The translations under genes were made by a program, and so were the position numbers. Below the pieces are notes generated by a model, which had not been told where the DNA came from, searched no databases, and saw nothing but the letters and a program-made list of their open reading frames with translations. 64,000 nucleotides of DNA from Tetradesmus obliquus (lineage: Eukaryota; Chlorophyta; Chlorophyceae; Sphaeropleales; Scenedesmaceae), in the NCBI GenBank assembly GCA_030272155.1, contig CP126198.1:4960001-5024000 (forward strand). Reading direction: 5' to 3'. The stretch's first letter is position 1, and every line of letters starts with the position of its first letter. This document shows positions 1 to 13,200 of this stretch, piece after piece.

Positions 1-468
1 TTGGAAGCGTTGGCTGTGTCCAGTGTGTGGCGGGTGAGGTGGCTTGAGCAGGCCAGGGAGCACAAGCGAGCATTGCTGCTGCTGCTGCTGCTGCTGGTGA
101 TGTTGGTGCAAGCTGCACTGCCCATCATGCTGTTGCTGCTGCGGTGCAGCAGTGCGGCGCAGCAGCTGGTGTCCTTGGAAACTTACTTCTGCATCTCTCC
201 CATGCTGGATCACTGGATGCTGCTGCTGTGCTGCTGCTGATGCTTCAGCAGCTGCTGTAACAGCTGGTTGCAGCTGGGGCCCAGCCGCTGGAGGAGCTGG
301 TGCAGCTGCTAGTGCTGCTGCTGCAGCTTTGTTGAGGTGCCAGAGCTGCTCCTGCAAGCCGGAACGGGCTTCGCGCTCCTTTTTGAGCTCCTGACAAACG
401 AAGTTCACAAGCAACAGATGGTGCCAGGTCAGGTGTGGCAGGTCCAAGGATTGAAATGTGCTGTTCAT
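1..468 (-). CDS. Partial Gln/Ala-rich protein, open at left edge
   Basis: The minus strand from an ATG at 468 down to base 1 is open for 156 codons without a stop. The first part contains a charged heptad-like stretch (ELKKEREARSGLQEQLWHLN), followed by Ala/Pro-rich and then His/Gln-rich sequence, so a short coiled coil leading into a low-complexity region is likely. The true exon may begin at the charged stretch, because a TTTGTCAG acceptor-like sequence lies directly before it near 395; in that case the ATG at 468 is not the start. A GTAAGT donor-like sequence occurs near 190. No family is recognised. The gene is divergent to the LRR gene starting at 1124. Coding status rests only on the open frame and composition. 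Confidence 0.42.
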   Translation of the reverse strand, partial: MNSTFQSLDLPHLTWHHLLLVNFVCQELKKEREARSGLQEQLWHLNKAAAAALAAAPAPPAAGPQLQPAVTAAAEASAAAQQQHPVIQHGRDAEVSFQGHQLLRRTAAPQQQQHDGQCSLHQHHQQQQQQQQCSLVLPGLLKPPHPPHTGHSQRFQ

Positions 469-1123
469 AGTGGCCAGAGGGTCAGGCTGAAGGGGCAGGC
501 ACAGGCAGCACACAGCATAGATGCCTTCCGCATTCAACCAACATGTGAGATCAACATTCCGTGACCCTTTACCTGGTACAGCAAGTCTACTAGATCAGCT
601 TGGTTGGTGGTGTGTAGCTGTGGGCTCTGCTGCATCAACTACATCTGCTGCTGCATGCTGGCTGGGGCCTGCCCTTAAGGGCCTTCATCACAGAGAGTTT
701 GAGGCAACGCTTTGGTCTGTCTACTGGACAGAGCCGTTGGCACAGGCAGGCAAAGCAAGGCAAAGCAAAGTTGGTCAGGCAAGGAGGCGGAAAGTATGCT
801 TCAAGGCAGCCAAGGTTCCAGCCAGCACAACATACTTGAACAGAAACTTGAATTGCATGGAGCTGAACGACGATGGATAGGCTTGTTAATCGCTGCCCGT
901 GACGGAAAGGGCTTTGCCACGTTGGTGACACCGTCGAGGGAACCTTCAAGCCCATCCTCCACGTTTTTCGTAATGACAGCTGCACTAGTTTCTTATCGTT
1001 TGTATTTCAGCATGTTTGTGTTGTTGCAAGGGCAGCATACGACCATGGCGTTCCTCGTGTAGCTCCACGTTGCGGTCCTGCTGAACGATTGCTGCTCCAC
1101 GCCTTTTGAACAGAACCTGAGCG
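469..1123. other. Intergenic region between divergent genes
   Basis: No supported coding sequence was seen. The stretch separates the minus-strand fragment from the plus-strand LRR gene, so it should hold both promoters, but I recognise no specific promoter element. Short ORFs here overlap on both strands and have no recognisable composition. Confidence 0.5.
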
Positions 1124-4100
1124 ATGTCCAGCATCACCGTGCTGCCTGCAGCAGCTCTGCAAGTGATTCTGGGGCACCTCTGCTCTGGCCCCAACAACAG
1201 CAGCACTGATGTAGCAAACGCACGGCTTGTCTGCAAACGGTGGGCAGACATATCGTGTGCTGCAGTCAACGCTGTCACTCCTAAGTCAGCAGCAGCGCTG
1301 GTCAACACTGTTGGCAAGTTCAAGGCACTGACGTATGTGGACCTGAGGTGCGCATCAACTGCTGGTCCTGCTGGTGCCGTGCTTGTCTTCATAGTTGCAT
1401 CTGCAGTCTGCAAGCAAAGCACTTACATCCTGCCACCGCGCACTATCGGTAACAACTGCAGTAACGTGTGATTGGGCGATAACCTAACCACTTCAGCACA
1501 CTCCGCACCTGTTACTGCACCCTTCCTGCTGGCGCTGCTTGCTTTTGTAACTACCTGCCATCACTCACACCTCTTGCACAAAACCTGGTACAAAATCTGC
1601 GCAGGTACATGCGCAGCATAGATGAGCCAGCAGCAGCCAGCCTGAGCAAGCTTCAAGGCCTGCACAGCCTAAGCCTCCCCAGCAGGTGTGCATCTGCACC
1701 TAGCCAGCCTAGTGCCTGCACAGATGCTGCCACATGTATTGTTTGGTGCCATGTATGCAGTAAGCACAGGGAAGTGCACGCCAGCAAGCAGCAACTACCA
1801 GCATGCCTTGGTGCAGCTTGTGCTGCTTCTGTTTTGCCATAACAGCAAAAGCATCATGTCATTATCCGTGCTTTCTCTCACCATGCTGACTTCACCTTGC
1901 CACCCGCTGCTGCAAACTCTTCTGCAACCCCACCACCTTCCCCCTGCAGCCCCTGCTGGGACAAGCTGCTGCTGCGTGGCGCTGTCCTGCAAGCAATAGC
2001 AACCTCCTGCGGGGCCCTGACTCGCCTGGACATCAGCACAGCCACTGATGACCTCGCGCAGCAGCTGCACCCGCTGCAGCAGCTGCGAGCGCTGTCCTTA
2101 TCCGGCCGCATCACTGACAGCGGCTTGGCGCAGCTCTCATCGCTGTCCCGGCTGCAGCAGCTCTCCCTCAGCTGCTGCGATGCCATCAGCGATACGGGGC
2201 TTGATGTCCTCACCGCACTGCCAGCGCTGCATGCGCTGTCTTTACAAAGCTGCCTGCAGCTGGGAGATGCAGCGCTGTCCCTGCTCGGGCAGATGACTCA
2301 GCTGACAGCGCTCTCACTCTCCCACAGCTGCGAGGATGCAAGCAGCGCAGGGCTGCTGAGCTTGTGCAGTTTGAAGCAGCTGCGGGTGCTGAACCTGAGT
2401 GCTGCTTCGGAGGGTGCAGCGCCTGGCGCGCTGGCGCGGCTTCTGGCAGCGCTGCCACAGGTGGGAGCAGCTGCTGCGGCCGTATGTGTCCTTGGTGGTT
2501 GCGCAGCGTCTTCGGGTTGAAACTGTGTGTGTGTTGTCGGGACGGGCTGCTGGCAGCGCTGCCGCAGGTGGGAGCAGCTGCTGCGGCTGTTGTGGTGTTG
2601 CATGGGATGCAGGCGCTTGTGCAGCCTCCTTGTTTTGTTGTGGAGCATGTGGTTGCACAACACGTGTAACAGGGAACAGTATTGCATCTGGCCTCAATTA
2701 CTACTGCTTAGGCTGTAGCTGCACGGCATCGCTGAGCAAGCCACCTTGACAGCAGCAATATGCAGCACAAGTTGCTGCACAACCTTCCTGCGCGGCCATG
2801 GCTTCACCCTCGCTTGCCATGTCTTGTGCTGGGGCCAGCATCTCACTTACCCTGCTCTGCATCCTCTGACACCTGTTTCTCATGTTGATTGCTTGCAGCT
2901 GACGGCGCTGGATGTGAGCTACTGCGAGCACGTGAATGCAGCAGTGCTGCGGGCCATAGCAGGGCTGCAGGACTTGCGGCTGCTGGGGCTCAGCGGCGCC
3001 AGCCCTGGCTCGCTGCACAGCCTGCGCTGCTTGAGGGCGCTCAGCAAGCTGCAGCAGCTGCAGATGCGCTGGTGAGGAGGCGCAGGGATGGATTTGTGTG
3101 CCATGCCAATGGAATGGCTTGCATGCTGGCGTCAAAAACGGGCCGCGGGGCGAGGCAGCTTTGTAGCCTTGCTGTTGGGTGGTGTGCTTGCAAATGGCAG
3201 CACTGCAAGCAGGCCTGCAGTTCCACTTGCTTTGTGGGCTGACTTGCAGCCTGCAACGTTGCTGCTGTGCAGGATCGGTCAACTCAAGGACAGCCATGTC
3301 AGCTTCCTGCCGCACCTGGTGTCGCTGACAGCATTGGACATCAGCTACTGCCGCAGCCTGATGATCTCTGCCTTGCGCCAATGTTGCTTTGCAGGATCGG
3401 TCAACTCAAGGACAGCCATGTCGCCTTCCTGCCGCACCTGGTGTCGCTGACAGCGCTGGACATAAGCAACTGCCGCAGCCTGAGGTTCTCTTCCTTGCAC
3501 CAATGTTCTTGCTGTGCAGGATCGGTCAACTTAAGGACAGCCATGTCGGCTTTCTGCCACACCTGGTGTCGCTGACAGCGCTGGACATCAGCTACTGCCG
3601 CAGCCTGAGCGGCAGCGGCCTGCAGCAGCTGCAGTGGCTGCCGCAGCTGCGGTCCCTCAACATGATGGCGGTTGGCAGCGATGATCTGAGCTGCCTGCGG
3701 GCGCTGCAGCAGCTGACAGGACTCACAGTGAGTGTGCTGTAGTTTTCAAAATTCTACGAACAGCATCTTACAGCTGTGGTGGTATGCAGCGTGCCCGAGG
3801 TGCTGCTGTTGGTGTGTTGAGCAGCAGCGTGTTTCTCCCTGCCATACCAGGCGGCTTAGACTGCGTGGCTGTGCCGTGCTGCTTCAACTGCGGCATGTGT
3901 GCATCTGGAAGCTGCACGACACGTCATTGCAAGCACGGTTGCTGTCTCACAGCGCCAGACTTCTATCAGACCGTGCGCGGTGCCGGTCACATGTAGCGGC
4001 TTTTCAAAAGCGCAACTGCTGCATGCTGACTTCTTCATGCACCGCACCATTGCACGCCTGTTGATGTGCGACTTGTGTGTCCCGCAGGTGTCGCTGCTGC

Positions 4101-4696
4101 CGCACTCCAGCAAGTCCTGGCAGGACATTGCGGGCCTCACGCAGCTGCAGGCGCTGGCGCTGCGGCGCTGCACCATCACAGCTGCCGGCAGGCGCGCTGC
4201 CAGCAGCAGCAGCAGCGCAACCAGCAGCGCAACAACTAGCGCTGAAGACCCGCAGGAAGCTAGCAGCAGCACTGGCACTAGTCATGCAGTGGCAGAAGCA
4301 GCACTATATGCAAGGTGCCTTGCTGCTCTGCAGCAGCTCACTGCACTCGACTGCAGCGGCAGCAGTGTGGACGCTGCTGCTGTTGCCACGCTGCAGCAGC
4401 TGCCATCCCTGCAGCATGTATGCCTCGCTCGCTGCCAGGGCATCAGTAATGCAGTGCTGGGCTCTTTGATTGGCTGTAGCAAGCTTGCAAAGCTTGACCT
4501 GCGGCTACGTGGCTCGGGCTGTAGCTGGAGCTGCAAGGGCCTGCTGCCGCTGCTACAGCAGCAGCCGGGGCTGTCTGCTGTGTATGTGAGTGAGGTGCCT
4601 GTGGGGCTGCCGCAGAGTGAGGAGGGCCGGGTGATTGCGTGCTCAAGTGAGCAGGTACCGATGCTGGTGGCAAGGGATGTGGGGCTGCAGGTGTGA
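1124..4696 (+). CDS. F-box-like/leucine-rich-repeat protein (LRR1)
   Basis: Predicted exons are 1124-1347, 1605-1685, 1950-2460, 2899-3071, 3520-3727 and 4088-4696. Phases agree and the sum is 1,806 nt (601 aa). The N-terminus (about residues 1-50) is F-box-like: LPAAALQVILGHL followed by ARLVCKRW. After it come Cys-type LRRs of the form LxxLxLxxCxxIxDxGLxxL, for example LQQLSLSCCDAISDTGLDVL in exon 3, continuing to the C-terminus with a Ser/Thr-rich insert near 4200-4280. F-box/LRR proteins usually act as substrate receptors of SCF ubiquitin ligases. That role is family knowledge here, and the F-box match is weak. Exon 5 is preceded by two diverged copies of its own 5' part (3273, 3395). All three acceptors give the same phase, but only the third copy leads to a good donor (GTGAGT at 3728). 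Confidence 0.8.
2443..2598 (+). repeat. Duplicated exon 3 end and donor of LRR1
   Basis: About 40 bp around the exon 3 donor (2443-2482) is repeated 107 bp downstream (2550-2589). Both copies carry the last codons (LLAALPQ) followed by GTGGGAGCAG, so two candidate 5' splice sites exist. Confidence 0.7.
3273..3640 (+). repeat. Three tandem copies of an LRR exon start with acceptor
   Basis: The block starting GATCGGTCAACTC and encoding IGQLKDSHV-FLPHLVSLTALDIS occurs at 3273, 3395 and 3520, at spacings of 122 and 125 bp. Each copy is preceded by a pyrimidine-rich TGCAG or TTGCAG acceptor. Only the third runs on into the rest of the LRR exon. The spacings are not multiples of three, so reading through from copy 1 breaks the frame. 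Confidence 0.85.
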
Positions 4697-7244
4697 CTTT
4701 TGAATGATTTTTTGTGACAGGAGTGGTGGGCTGGCGTGGGTGGTGCTCCATTTGGGGCAGTGATTGTTGTTTATGCGGCAACACAACATTGTACTTGCAA
4801 TTGTGCTTCAGGAGTTGCAGCAGCACATGCGTGGCGGGCCGGTGCTGTGATAGGATGGGCACCAGGTCAAGGATCGCACACTCATGCACTGGAAGATGGC
4901 GTGTGGTTTGTGCTGAGGGCATGGTGTCAGAGCGAGAGGGGGTTGCAGAAGCAGGACAGCATTTGGCTGCTGTGTGCGGGCCAGATGCTGCACGAAGCAT
5001 TTGTACTATAGCATGTACACTGCGTGGTTTCTGGGATATCTAGCATGTATACTAAGATGGGGTTGAGTCTGCCGTGATATTCATGCATGGCTGCTTGTAC
5101 TTCAAACTTTTGTTTACTAAGGCGGCGGCTTCGTGCCAGGCTGCTATGAATGACACGATGCTACAAGCAGCTTGCAGTGCCACCAGCTTTGTACCAGTAC
5201 TGTGGCGTTTGACTTTGACCTGTGTTTGCTGCTGATCTGCCGTGTACATCAGTTGCATTGTCACATTCATCCATGTTGGATAGGGTTTGCTTGGACCCTT
5301 TCTGCTGTGCTGCAGCTTTGGGCTGTTGGTGGCAGATGGTGGTGCCCCTACATTGGCCAAGCGTTGCCACTGCAGGCTGCTTGCAAGCCTTGCAGGGATG
5401 CTGCCAATAGTCAGGTTTTTCAGTTGTGGCGGGCCTCATGGCACAGCGTCAGAGCTGTCTGTATAGTTGAAAAGTTGCGCAAAACGCGCCTAGGGGCAAG
5501 GCGCTCCCTAGCTGGTTTTAAAAGAGGTGCGCAATGTAAACTCCTGCTGGTTACAACTCATGGGTATGCATGGGGCTGTGGAGACTGCTCAACAGTCCGT
5601 GAGGGTTGTATGCCATACTGCTTGTATATGGTCAGAACATTGACTCGACACACAGTAGCACCTCAACAGACTGGAGGCCCAACCTCGCTACAGCAAGCAG
5701 CTGCAAGCTGTCAAAGTCTGTACGTTGCTGCAGCGCAAGGCTCAACAGCATCAACGTGCAGCTGCTGGCACTGCCACTGCAGTGCAGCAGTGCGCTGTAG
5801 CCACACCACACCTGAGTCACGTTTGACTGATGCACATGCAACCACCCTCGACATCAAAGGTGCTGTATATGACAGCTTTCTTATGTCACCTTGTGCAGCA
5901 CTGTCAGAATGGACCTGTTTGGCATGCTGCATCAGAAACTCCCGCATGTGAACATAGTGGTGCTGTCAAAGCAAACAGAATGATTGCTTCATGGATGGAA
6001 TCTTGGCACATGCAGCAGGTCACACAGCCTGCTTCTGTTGACAATACGTGCAGCACAGTCGCTGGCATAGCCCTCTCACAGCTCAAACAATCTTCGCAAT
6101 GTCCCACATCCTCACCACACACAATCAACAGGATGCAACATATACGTTGTCTCTGAAGTTGCACAAATTGCGTGCTTCGCACCCAGGTAAGGCATCATGC
6201 ACTTTAGTGAAGTCTGTGCTGCGCTTCAACACACAAACTGCTGCATTCCATGCATCAACCCTGCCACCATGACAGGTAAGCGTATGCGCCCAAGGTGCCC
6301 CCAATTGGCCTTGCAAGGTATGACACTCTGGCAGGCCATGTGCCTCTAGCCGTACAGGCGTCAAATGTTCTGCCAGCCGCACACCCCAACCCGTCGTTTC
6401 CTAACCCCTAACCCCTGCAACACAAGAACAAGCGAATGAATGGATGAAATGCTCCCGCTGCACCATCAAGCAAGCAATTCTGGCGCGGTTCATGCAGCAC
6501 TCTCCTGATAGCTTGACTTTGAGCGAAGTGCGGCTGTACACAGCTGTCTTGCTGGCCGTGTGCAGCCTGTATACCAGCTGCTACACAATGTGATGAAAGA
6601 GCTGCCATTGGCGAGAGGCCAAGCGTTGTAGGATCCTACTCAGCTGCAACACATGCACACAGAGATTCAACAAGGGCCGCTTTTGCCGTATCACACCTGC
6701 AGCTTACTGCAGTGCATCAGCACTCCACATCATGCAGCCTGCCCTCACAAGAGCGAGCCTTGCTCAAACATGGCAGCAACACATCAGAACCACAGGCGCA
6801 CCCCACACATCCATCAATGCCTGATCTCAAACAAAAGGCACACCTGCTACACTAACAATGCCAAACTATGAGGCACCCCTGCTGTCATCAATCAGCCACA
6901 CTGGCGGCCCTGCAACAACCACACACTTACTGCTCATCAGAAGCACAAAATCAACTGTAAGCGCCCTGAAGGCGCCTTGCGACATCAAGTCCAGCCACTT
7001 TCTCTGCAGAATGCTATACTATGCTATGCTATGCGGGCGAGGAGTGCAGTTCAGAGCACTCCCAGCTATCTCCAAGCCTGCCTGACATGGCACGACTGAT
7101 GAGTACGAGCATGGGCCAGCAAACCTGCGCATAAAGATCAATACACATGCGTGGGTGACCAGTGAACAGGCACAGCTGCTTTCTCGCCTGTTCAATTCAA
7201 CAGCACCAGCACTTGCTCACCAGCAGCCGCGGCAACAGCTCAGC
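4697..7244. other. Gene-poor region between convergent LRR1 and kinesin
   Basis: No ORF here has recognisable domain content or a convincing splice structure. Scattered overlapping short ORFs on both strands look like chance. A small ATGCT/ATACT microsatellite sits near 7010-7035. The 3' ends of the two flanking convergent genes must lie here, but I could not assign poly(A) signals. Confidence 0.45.
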
Positions 7245-10200
7245 TCAACTTGCAGCTTCAGCCACAGCATTGCTAGCTGCTGCCATCAGGCTCGCATTGC
7301 TGCGGATGGTCAGCGCTGCCAGCTGCAGTGCGGGGGCACACGACAGGCACTGCTGGCAGGCAGCAGCAGACGCAGATGCCAGCGCATCTGCTGCCACGGC
7401 ACTGCAGGGCGCCCACATCTTCTGCAGCAGCGCAGTGCGCCTGGCTGCTGTGCTGCCGCCGTCCGTCACGCTCCACTGCTGAGCCAGCTTCTCAAAGTCC
7501 CTGCAGGTGGAGATGAGCAATCAGCAATGCAGACAAAGTCAAGGCTCAGCATCATCGCAAAGAAACATTACTTTCCAGGGGCGCAGCTGACCCAATTAAA
7601 GATACAGCGTGATTAGATGCTCATGAGCAGGCCTGCACCACCCACCACCACAAACACATGACACACGCCTCGGCATTTTCTTGCGGGCCCCACTTACGTG
7701 GCTGAAATGGCGGCCAGGCCAGCCTCCAGCATCTCCGCCTCCTCAGCAGCAATCATCACAGGCACTACACCATGCACACTTTTGATAAACTTGACACCTT
7801 GACTACATCAAGCCTGCTCACGTGGCAGACATCGCAGCAAGTCCAGCCTCCAGCATCTCCGCCTCCTCAACAGCATTCACAACAGGCACTACGCCCCTGC
7901 ACGATACCATCAATCTGCCACCTTATTTCAAGCAAGCCTACTCACGTGGCTGACATGGCGGCCAGGCCAGCCTCCAGCATCTCCGCCTCCTCAGCAGCAA
8001 TCATCATAGGCACTACACCACATGCACGTTACATAACCTGGCACCTTACTTAAACCAAGCCTACTCACGTGGCTGACATGGCCGCAAGGCCAGCCTCCAG
8101 CATCTCTGCCTCCTCAGCCAGAATCGACAGCTGACTCAGCGCTGCAGCAGGCGTGTCCTCCTGCAGCTGGTGCAGGCACGCCAGCAGCGCAACATGCGCC
8201 TGGCACTGCGCCCGGTCAGCCCAGGGCGCTGAGTCAGCGCTGGCGCCGTGGCCCAGCACGAAGGCGGCGCGGTAGGTGCGCGGCATGGCCAGCGCGTGCC
8301 AGCTCATCAGGATCTACAGACAGGACAAGTTAAGCGGCAACAGGAGAGGACGGCATCTTCAGACGTTGATCAAGATGCCTGCGAAGTTGCACCATTTCTT
8401 GTAAAGATACCCCAACGTAGTGCTCCACTAGGCAGGCCATACACCACAGCCACAGCATTTAGGCTCGAGAGACAACTGGGTACTGCAAATTCTGGCTAGC
8501 GGCCAATGCTGAGCTTCACCTGGGCATGCAGCTCAGCCAGCGGCGTGTCATCACCCATCAGCGGCACCTTGCTGGAAGAGCTCTGCCTGCTGAGCTGCGT
8601 GCCAGGAGACCCCAGCTCGCCACTGCCAGCATTAACAGCAGCAGCTGCAGCAGCAGCAGCGCTTCCAGCTGCTGGCTGCGTGTCAGTAGCCGGATTCTTA
8701 GCAGCAGCGCCAGCGGCTGCAGCCGGGGCAGTTGCAGCAGCTGCAGCAGCTGCTGCTGCTGCCCGTGCTGCCTCCAGCTCCTCTGCCAGCTCATCAATGC
8801 GCTCCTGCAGAGAGCCAACCTGCAGGCAGGCAAGACAAAATTCAAGGCCAGTGTTTGAAAAGCACCAGTGCATGGGTCAGCTACAGCCAGCACTGCAGGG
8901 GTTATGCGCATGCGGCCAGCTTCAAGCATACTCTGCATGGAGACAAACCGTAAGAGCAACAGACAAATTGTATCCCAAGCTGCACTTTGGTGTGTGTTGA
9001 TCGTACACCAATTGCACATTTGCATGCAACATATCGCCTGGTCTGCATGCGAGGCCGCCCTGCACTAGCCCTCACCTGCTGCCGCGACTCGTCCAGGTCC
9101 CGCTTCAGTGTGGCTGAGGATGCCGCAGCAGCAGCCAGCTGTGAGTCCCGCGACTTGACAATGCCGCGCAGCTGCTGCACCTCGTCCTTCAGCTGCAGGC
9201 GTCAGCAATGCAGCACGCAAATGGGCAGGCAGGCGCATGCCAGCAAGTCAGCAATCAATCACGCGTCCAGTGTTGGGTTGATGAAAGCAGACTTTGCATG
9301 GACACAGTCCTTCCTGCGTGGCAGCCTCTTAACACCAATGCTCTGCTTGCAGGTGCAGCTGCTGAACTTCTGCTGTGCTGCGCCTCACCTTCTGCATGAG
9401 AGCCATCAGAGGCTTCAGCGAGTCACACTTGCGGCACTTGGCTGCCACGTCAGCAGCAGCAGCAGCGCCGCCAGCATCCAGCCGACCAGCAAGTATCTTC
9501 CCGCCGCCACCCTCGCTGCCGCTGCTGCAGCCGCCGCTGCTGCCGCAGCTCAAAATAGTGCTGAGCCCACTGCCCTCCTTAGCAGACACATCTCGCTTCA
9601 GCGAGGATGGCCTGCCGCTAGCAGCAGCAGCGTGCGCCTCATCCAAGGGGAACACCATGCCGCGTGCAGCTGCCGCAGCTGCTGTGACCGACATGATAGG
9701 CCCAGCAGCAGCAGTAGCGCTGGCAGCAGCCTTGCGCAGTAGCGGGATGATGCCTTGGATCTTCTCCAGTGCATCTTCCAGCTGCAGGGGGCCCTTGGCT
9801 GCCCCTCCCAGCATGCTGCTGCCAGCCCTGGTCATCAGCCCGCTGCTCATGTCAAAGCGAGTGCTGATCGTCTGGATCATGTGGCTGCTGATGTCTGGAT
9901 AGGCGGCAGCAGGCTTGGCAGTAGCACTGACGCTGAGCTGCGACAGGTGCGAGGCAGCAGCTGCAAGGTTCTGCTGCATGCCTTGCGGCTGGCTGCTGCT
10001 GCCGTCCATGCTGCCATTGGTGCTGCCGTTATTACTAGCCGCTGCAATTGTCAGCATTGTCGTGCCCGTGTGTGTGAGTGGTGCGGCAGTCTGCGCCAGC
10101 ACCTGCCGCAGGCACTCCTCAATGGCGATCAGCGTTCCAATGCAGCTCTGCAGCTGCGTGGACTGCTGCGCTGCCGCGGTGTGCAGCTGCACCATCTCCT

Positions 10201-13200
10201 GCGCCTGCTGGCTGGACGCTGACGTGTTCAGCAGGATGCTCTGGTTGGCAGACTGGATGAGGCTGCTCCTGCGCAGCGTGTCGCTCTGCAGGCTGCGGTA
10301 GCGCGCCTGCAGCTGTGTCAGCTGCTGCACCAGCGCCAGCGCCTCTTGCCTGTGAGCGTGTGAAGGGCATGAGGGTTCAGCGCAGCAGGTCAATGCACGC
10401 GCGCAGCAGCAGGAGCAGCAGCAGCAGGACCAGCAGCCCATGGAGGGCGCTGCGAGCCGTCAGTACAGGGCAGGGCAGCAGCTGCAGCAGGGACGCATTG
10501 CTATCATGAAACATTGCACGCCACAGGGCCACAGCATGAAGACGACTCAGCCGCTGCTTCTGTTCACCATCAAACAAAGCTGGGACTCACCGGTACGTCA
10601 GGCTCTCCTGCTGCGCTGCCTGCAGTGCAACCTCCACTCCCTCCAGGTGGCCCTTCCAGCGCTCAAACTCCTCCTCGCGCGCAGCTGCCAGCGCCTGCAG
10701 CGCAGCAGCAGGAGCAGGAGCAATACACAGCAGCAACAGCACACTGAGATGTGACATCTCTGCACACTTACACACGTTTCTGTGCAGCAGCTGGCTGGCA
10801 GCCGTCAGTATGCGCTGTGCATGCAAACTCCCAGGTGCATTGCTTGGGGACCTGAGTGACAGCAAAACAACATTGCACATAAATATCCAAACTTCAAACA
10901 GCAGCGCCTGCGCACCTGGATGCCCTCGGCCAGCTCCCGCAGCTTCTGCTTGCTGGCCAGGCCCTCGCCCTCCGCCGCCTCCAGCTGCCGCTGCAGCGCC
11001 GCCTGCTGCTCGCGCAGCCCCTTTACCTCCGCCTTTTTCTGCTGCAGCGCCGTCACCAGCTGCTTGATGATGTGGTCGCGCAGCGCCATGGCAGCCTCAG
11101 CAGCAGCAACCTGCGGATGTAACAGTTACATATCAGCCAGGAACCGGTCTCAAGCTGCGCTCGTCAAGCCGGACTCTTGCCAGCCACTATGTGGTGGCAG
11201 CTGCTACTGCATACTCAGCACCTCCACCCTCCTTCCTTATGGGCACCCTGCAGCATACGTAAGCCATCGTGCTATATGCACAAATTCAACCACAGGATTA
11301 GCATCAATCCTCACCTGTGTGCTGATGTTGTTGGCTGCCTCCATGCTTGCAGCGCAGGAGCCTCCGCCAGAGCTGCCAGCCCTGAAAGACCCAGTTACCA
11401 CCTGGCTCATGCCCCCAAAGCTGCCAGTGCTGCGGCCCACACCTCCGTCGCTCGCACGGGCCATGATCATGCTGCTCACCCCGCCGTGGCTGCTGTGGAA
11501 CGTCGCCCAGCGGGACAGCATCCCTGCGCCAGGCGCCGTGCTGCACCCAGCTGCACTGCTGGCCCTACCGCCGCCGCCGCCACTGCTGCTGCTGCTGTTG
11601 TTCTTTGCTGCGCCTGGCAGCAGTAGCAGGCCAGTGGAGCGCAGGCTGGTGCTGCCTGCGAGCCCTGGGCTGGTGAGGCTGCTGCTTTCTGCAACAGGCG
11701 GGAGCTTCTCCATGCTGGACGACCTGGCATGAAAAAACTTCCACAGCAGCGATCCATGGCCAGCAGTGGACCTGTGATGACCTGGCGGCAGTATCAGCTC
11801 TGGTGCTGAGGGGTGCGTCAGCACACCGCGCGACGCTGCTGCTGTTGGGGAAGGCACTGTGCTGCCATCCAAACTAGAGCTGGCTTGTGTACCTGCTGCT
11901 GCTGCTGCTGCAGCGCGTGCTGCTGACGAGGAGCCACCAGCTGACAAGCGCAAGCGGTGCACCCATTTGGTTTTGCTTCGTGGGCTGGTGCTGCCGCCTG
12001 AGCCGCCACTCTCAGACGCTGCTGCCGCCTCCGCTGCAGCCGCTGCCTCTGCCATCATGCTACTGCTGCTGCTGCTGCAGCTGTCCCATGCGGCACTCTG
12101 CAGCTTCGGCTGCTGCCCAGCAACCACTGCAACACCAGCAGGATCAAGTGATGGCCCATCCTGGTGCTGCGCCAGCAGCGCCTTCAGCGTCTCAACCTCT
12201 GCTTGCAGCTGTGCGATCAGTGCTGAGCTGTCAGATGAGCCAGGGCTGGGCACAAGCTTCAGCACGTTGCGCTGCGGACTACACACCACGCGAGCCGCTC
12301 GAGCAGCAAACTCTAGTGTGGCGCGTGTCTGCTCCAGGTGCCACTCCGGCAGCGGCGTGATGCATGCCAGCAGCGCAGTTGCTGCATTTCCGCCTAAGCT
12401 GTCCTCCAGCAGCCGAGTCAGCTTAGAGTCCCGATAGGGGATGTGTGTGTTGCGCCTGCCCTCCGAGCGCTCTGCCAGTGCTGTCACTACATTGCCGAGG
12501 CACAGCAGCGACTTGTTGATGTTCAGCGCTTCCCGCAAGCGCAGCGGCGTGTCTGCGCTGCCAGACTTGTCGATGCGCTCACTGCCAGCAAGGTCAACCA
12601 GGTTTAGCTGCAGCACAATACGGCACAAGCATGGCAGGCATTGATTGGTGAACTACAACAAACAGCACGCATCCATGGCTGTTGCTGCACGCAGGCCAGG
12701 CAAGCAGCACAACTACTGCCAATTGGGGCGACTGGAGAGCCCCGCGCAGCATGTCTGCTGCATGTTTTTACTGTGTCTGCCTTCCCCGCAGTTGGTGTTT
12801 GGCTAGTCAACCACCACCCTTAACCAGCCCTGCTCACCAGGGAAAACGAGACACTAGCTGGCCCGCTGCCAGCTCCAGCAGCAGGCTTCACCCCATCACT
12901 GGGCTCCACTCCGCCCAAGCTGCTGCTGAGCTGCAGGGTCTCCACCCTGATGCGCAGGATCAGGTGGCCTCTGCTGCTGCGTGCATTTGCTCGTGTCTCG
13001 CCCACTGAGCGACTGGATTTGGCTGCCTCCACGATAGCTGCAGCCTCCGAGTGAGTGGTGCAGGGCTGTATGAGCAGAGGTAGCGCAACAGGCAGAACGG
13101 CGTGCAGCAGAATGCGGCGGCAGCTGCTGTCAGTAGCTGTCTGGGGCATGTGCATCAAATAGATATGCCACCACTACTGCTGCGGCAATCAATTGAAAAG

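Noticed and set aside
1-240. Plus-strand Leu-rich ORF at the left edge as a signal-peptide protein
   Set aside because: The Leu run is a CTG repeat; the minus strand is open through the whole edge with a more protein-like charged segment.
3273-3640. CRISPR-like array in the evenly spaced repeats
   Set aside because: Units are coding exon edges with splice sites, long and diverged, in a eukaryotic gene; no spacer/repeat structure.
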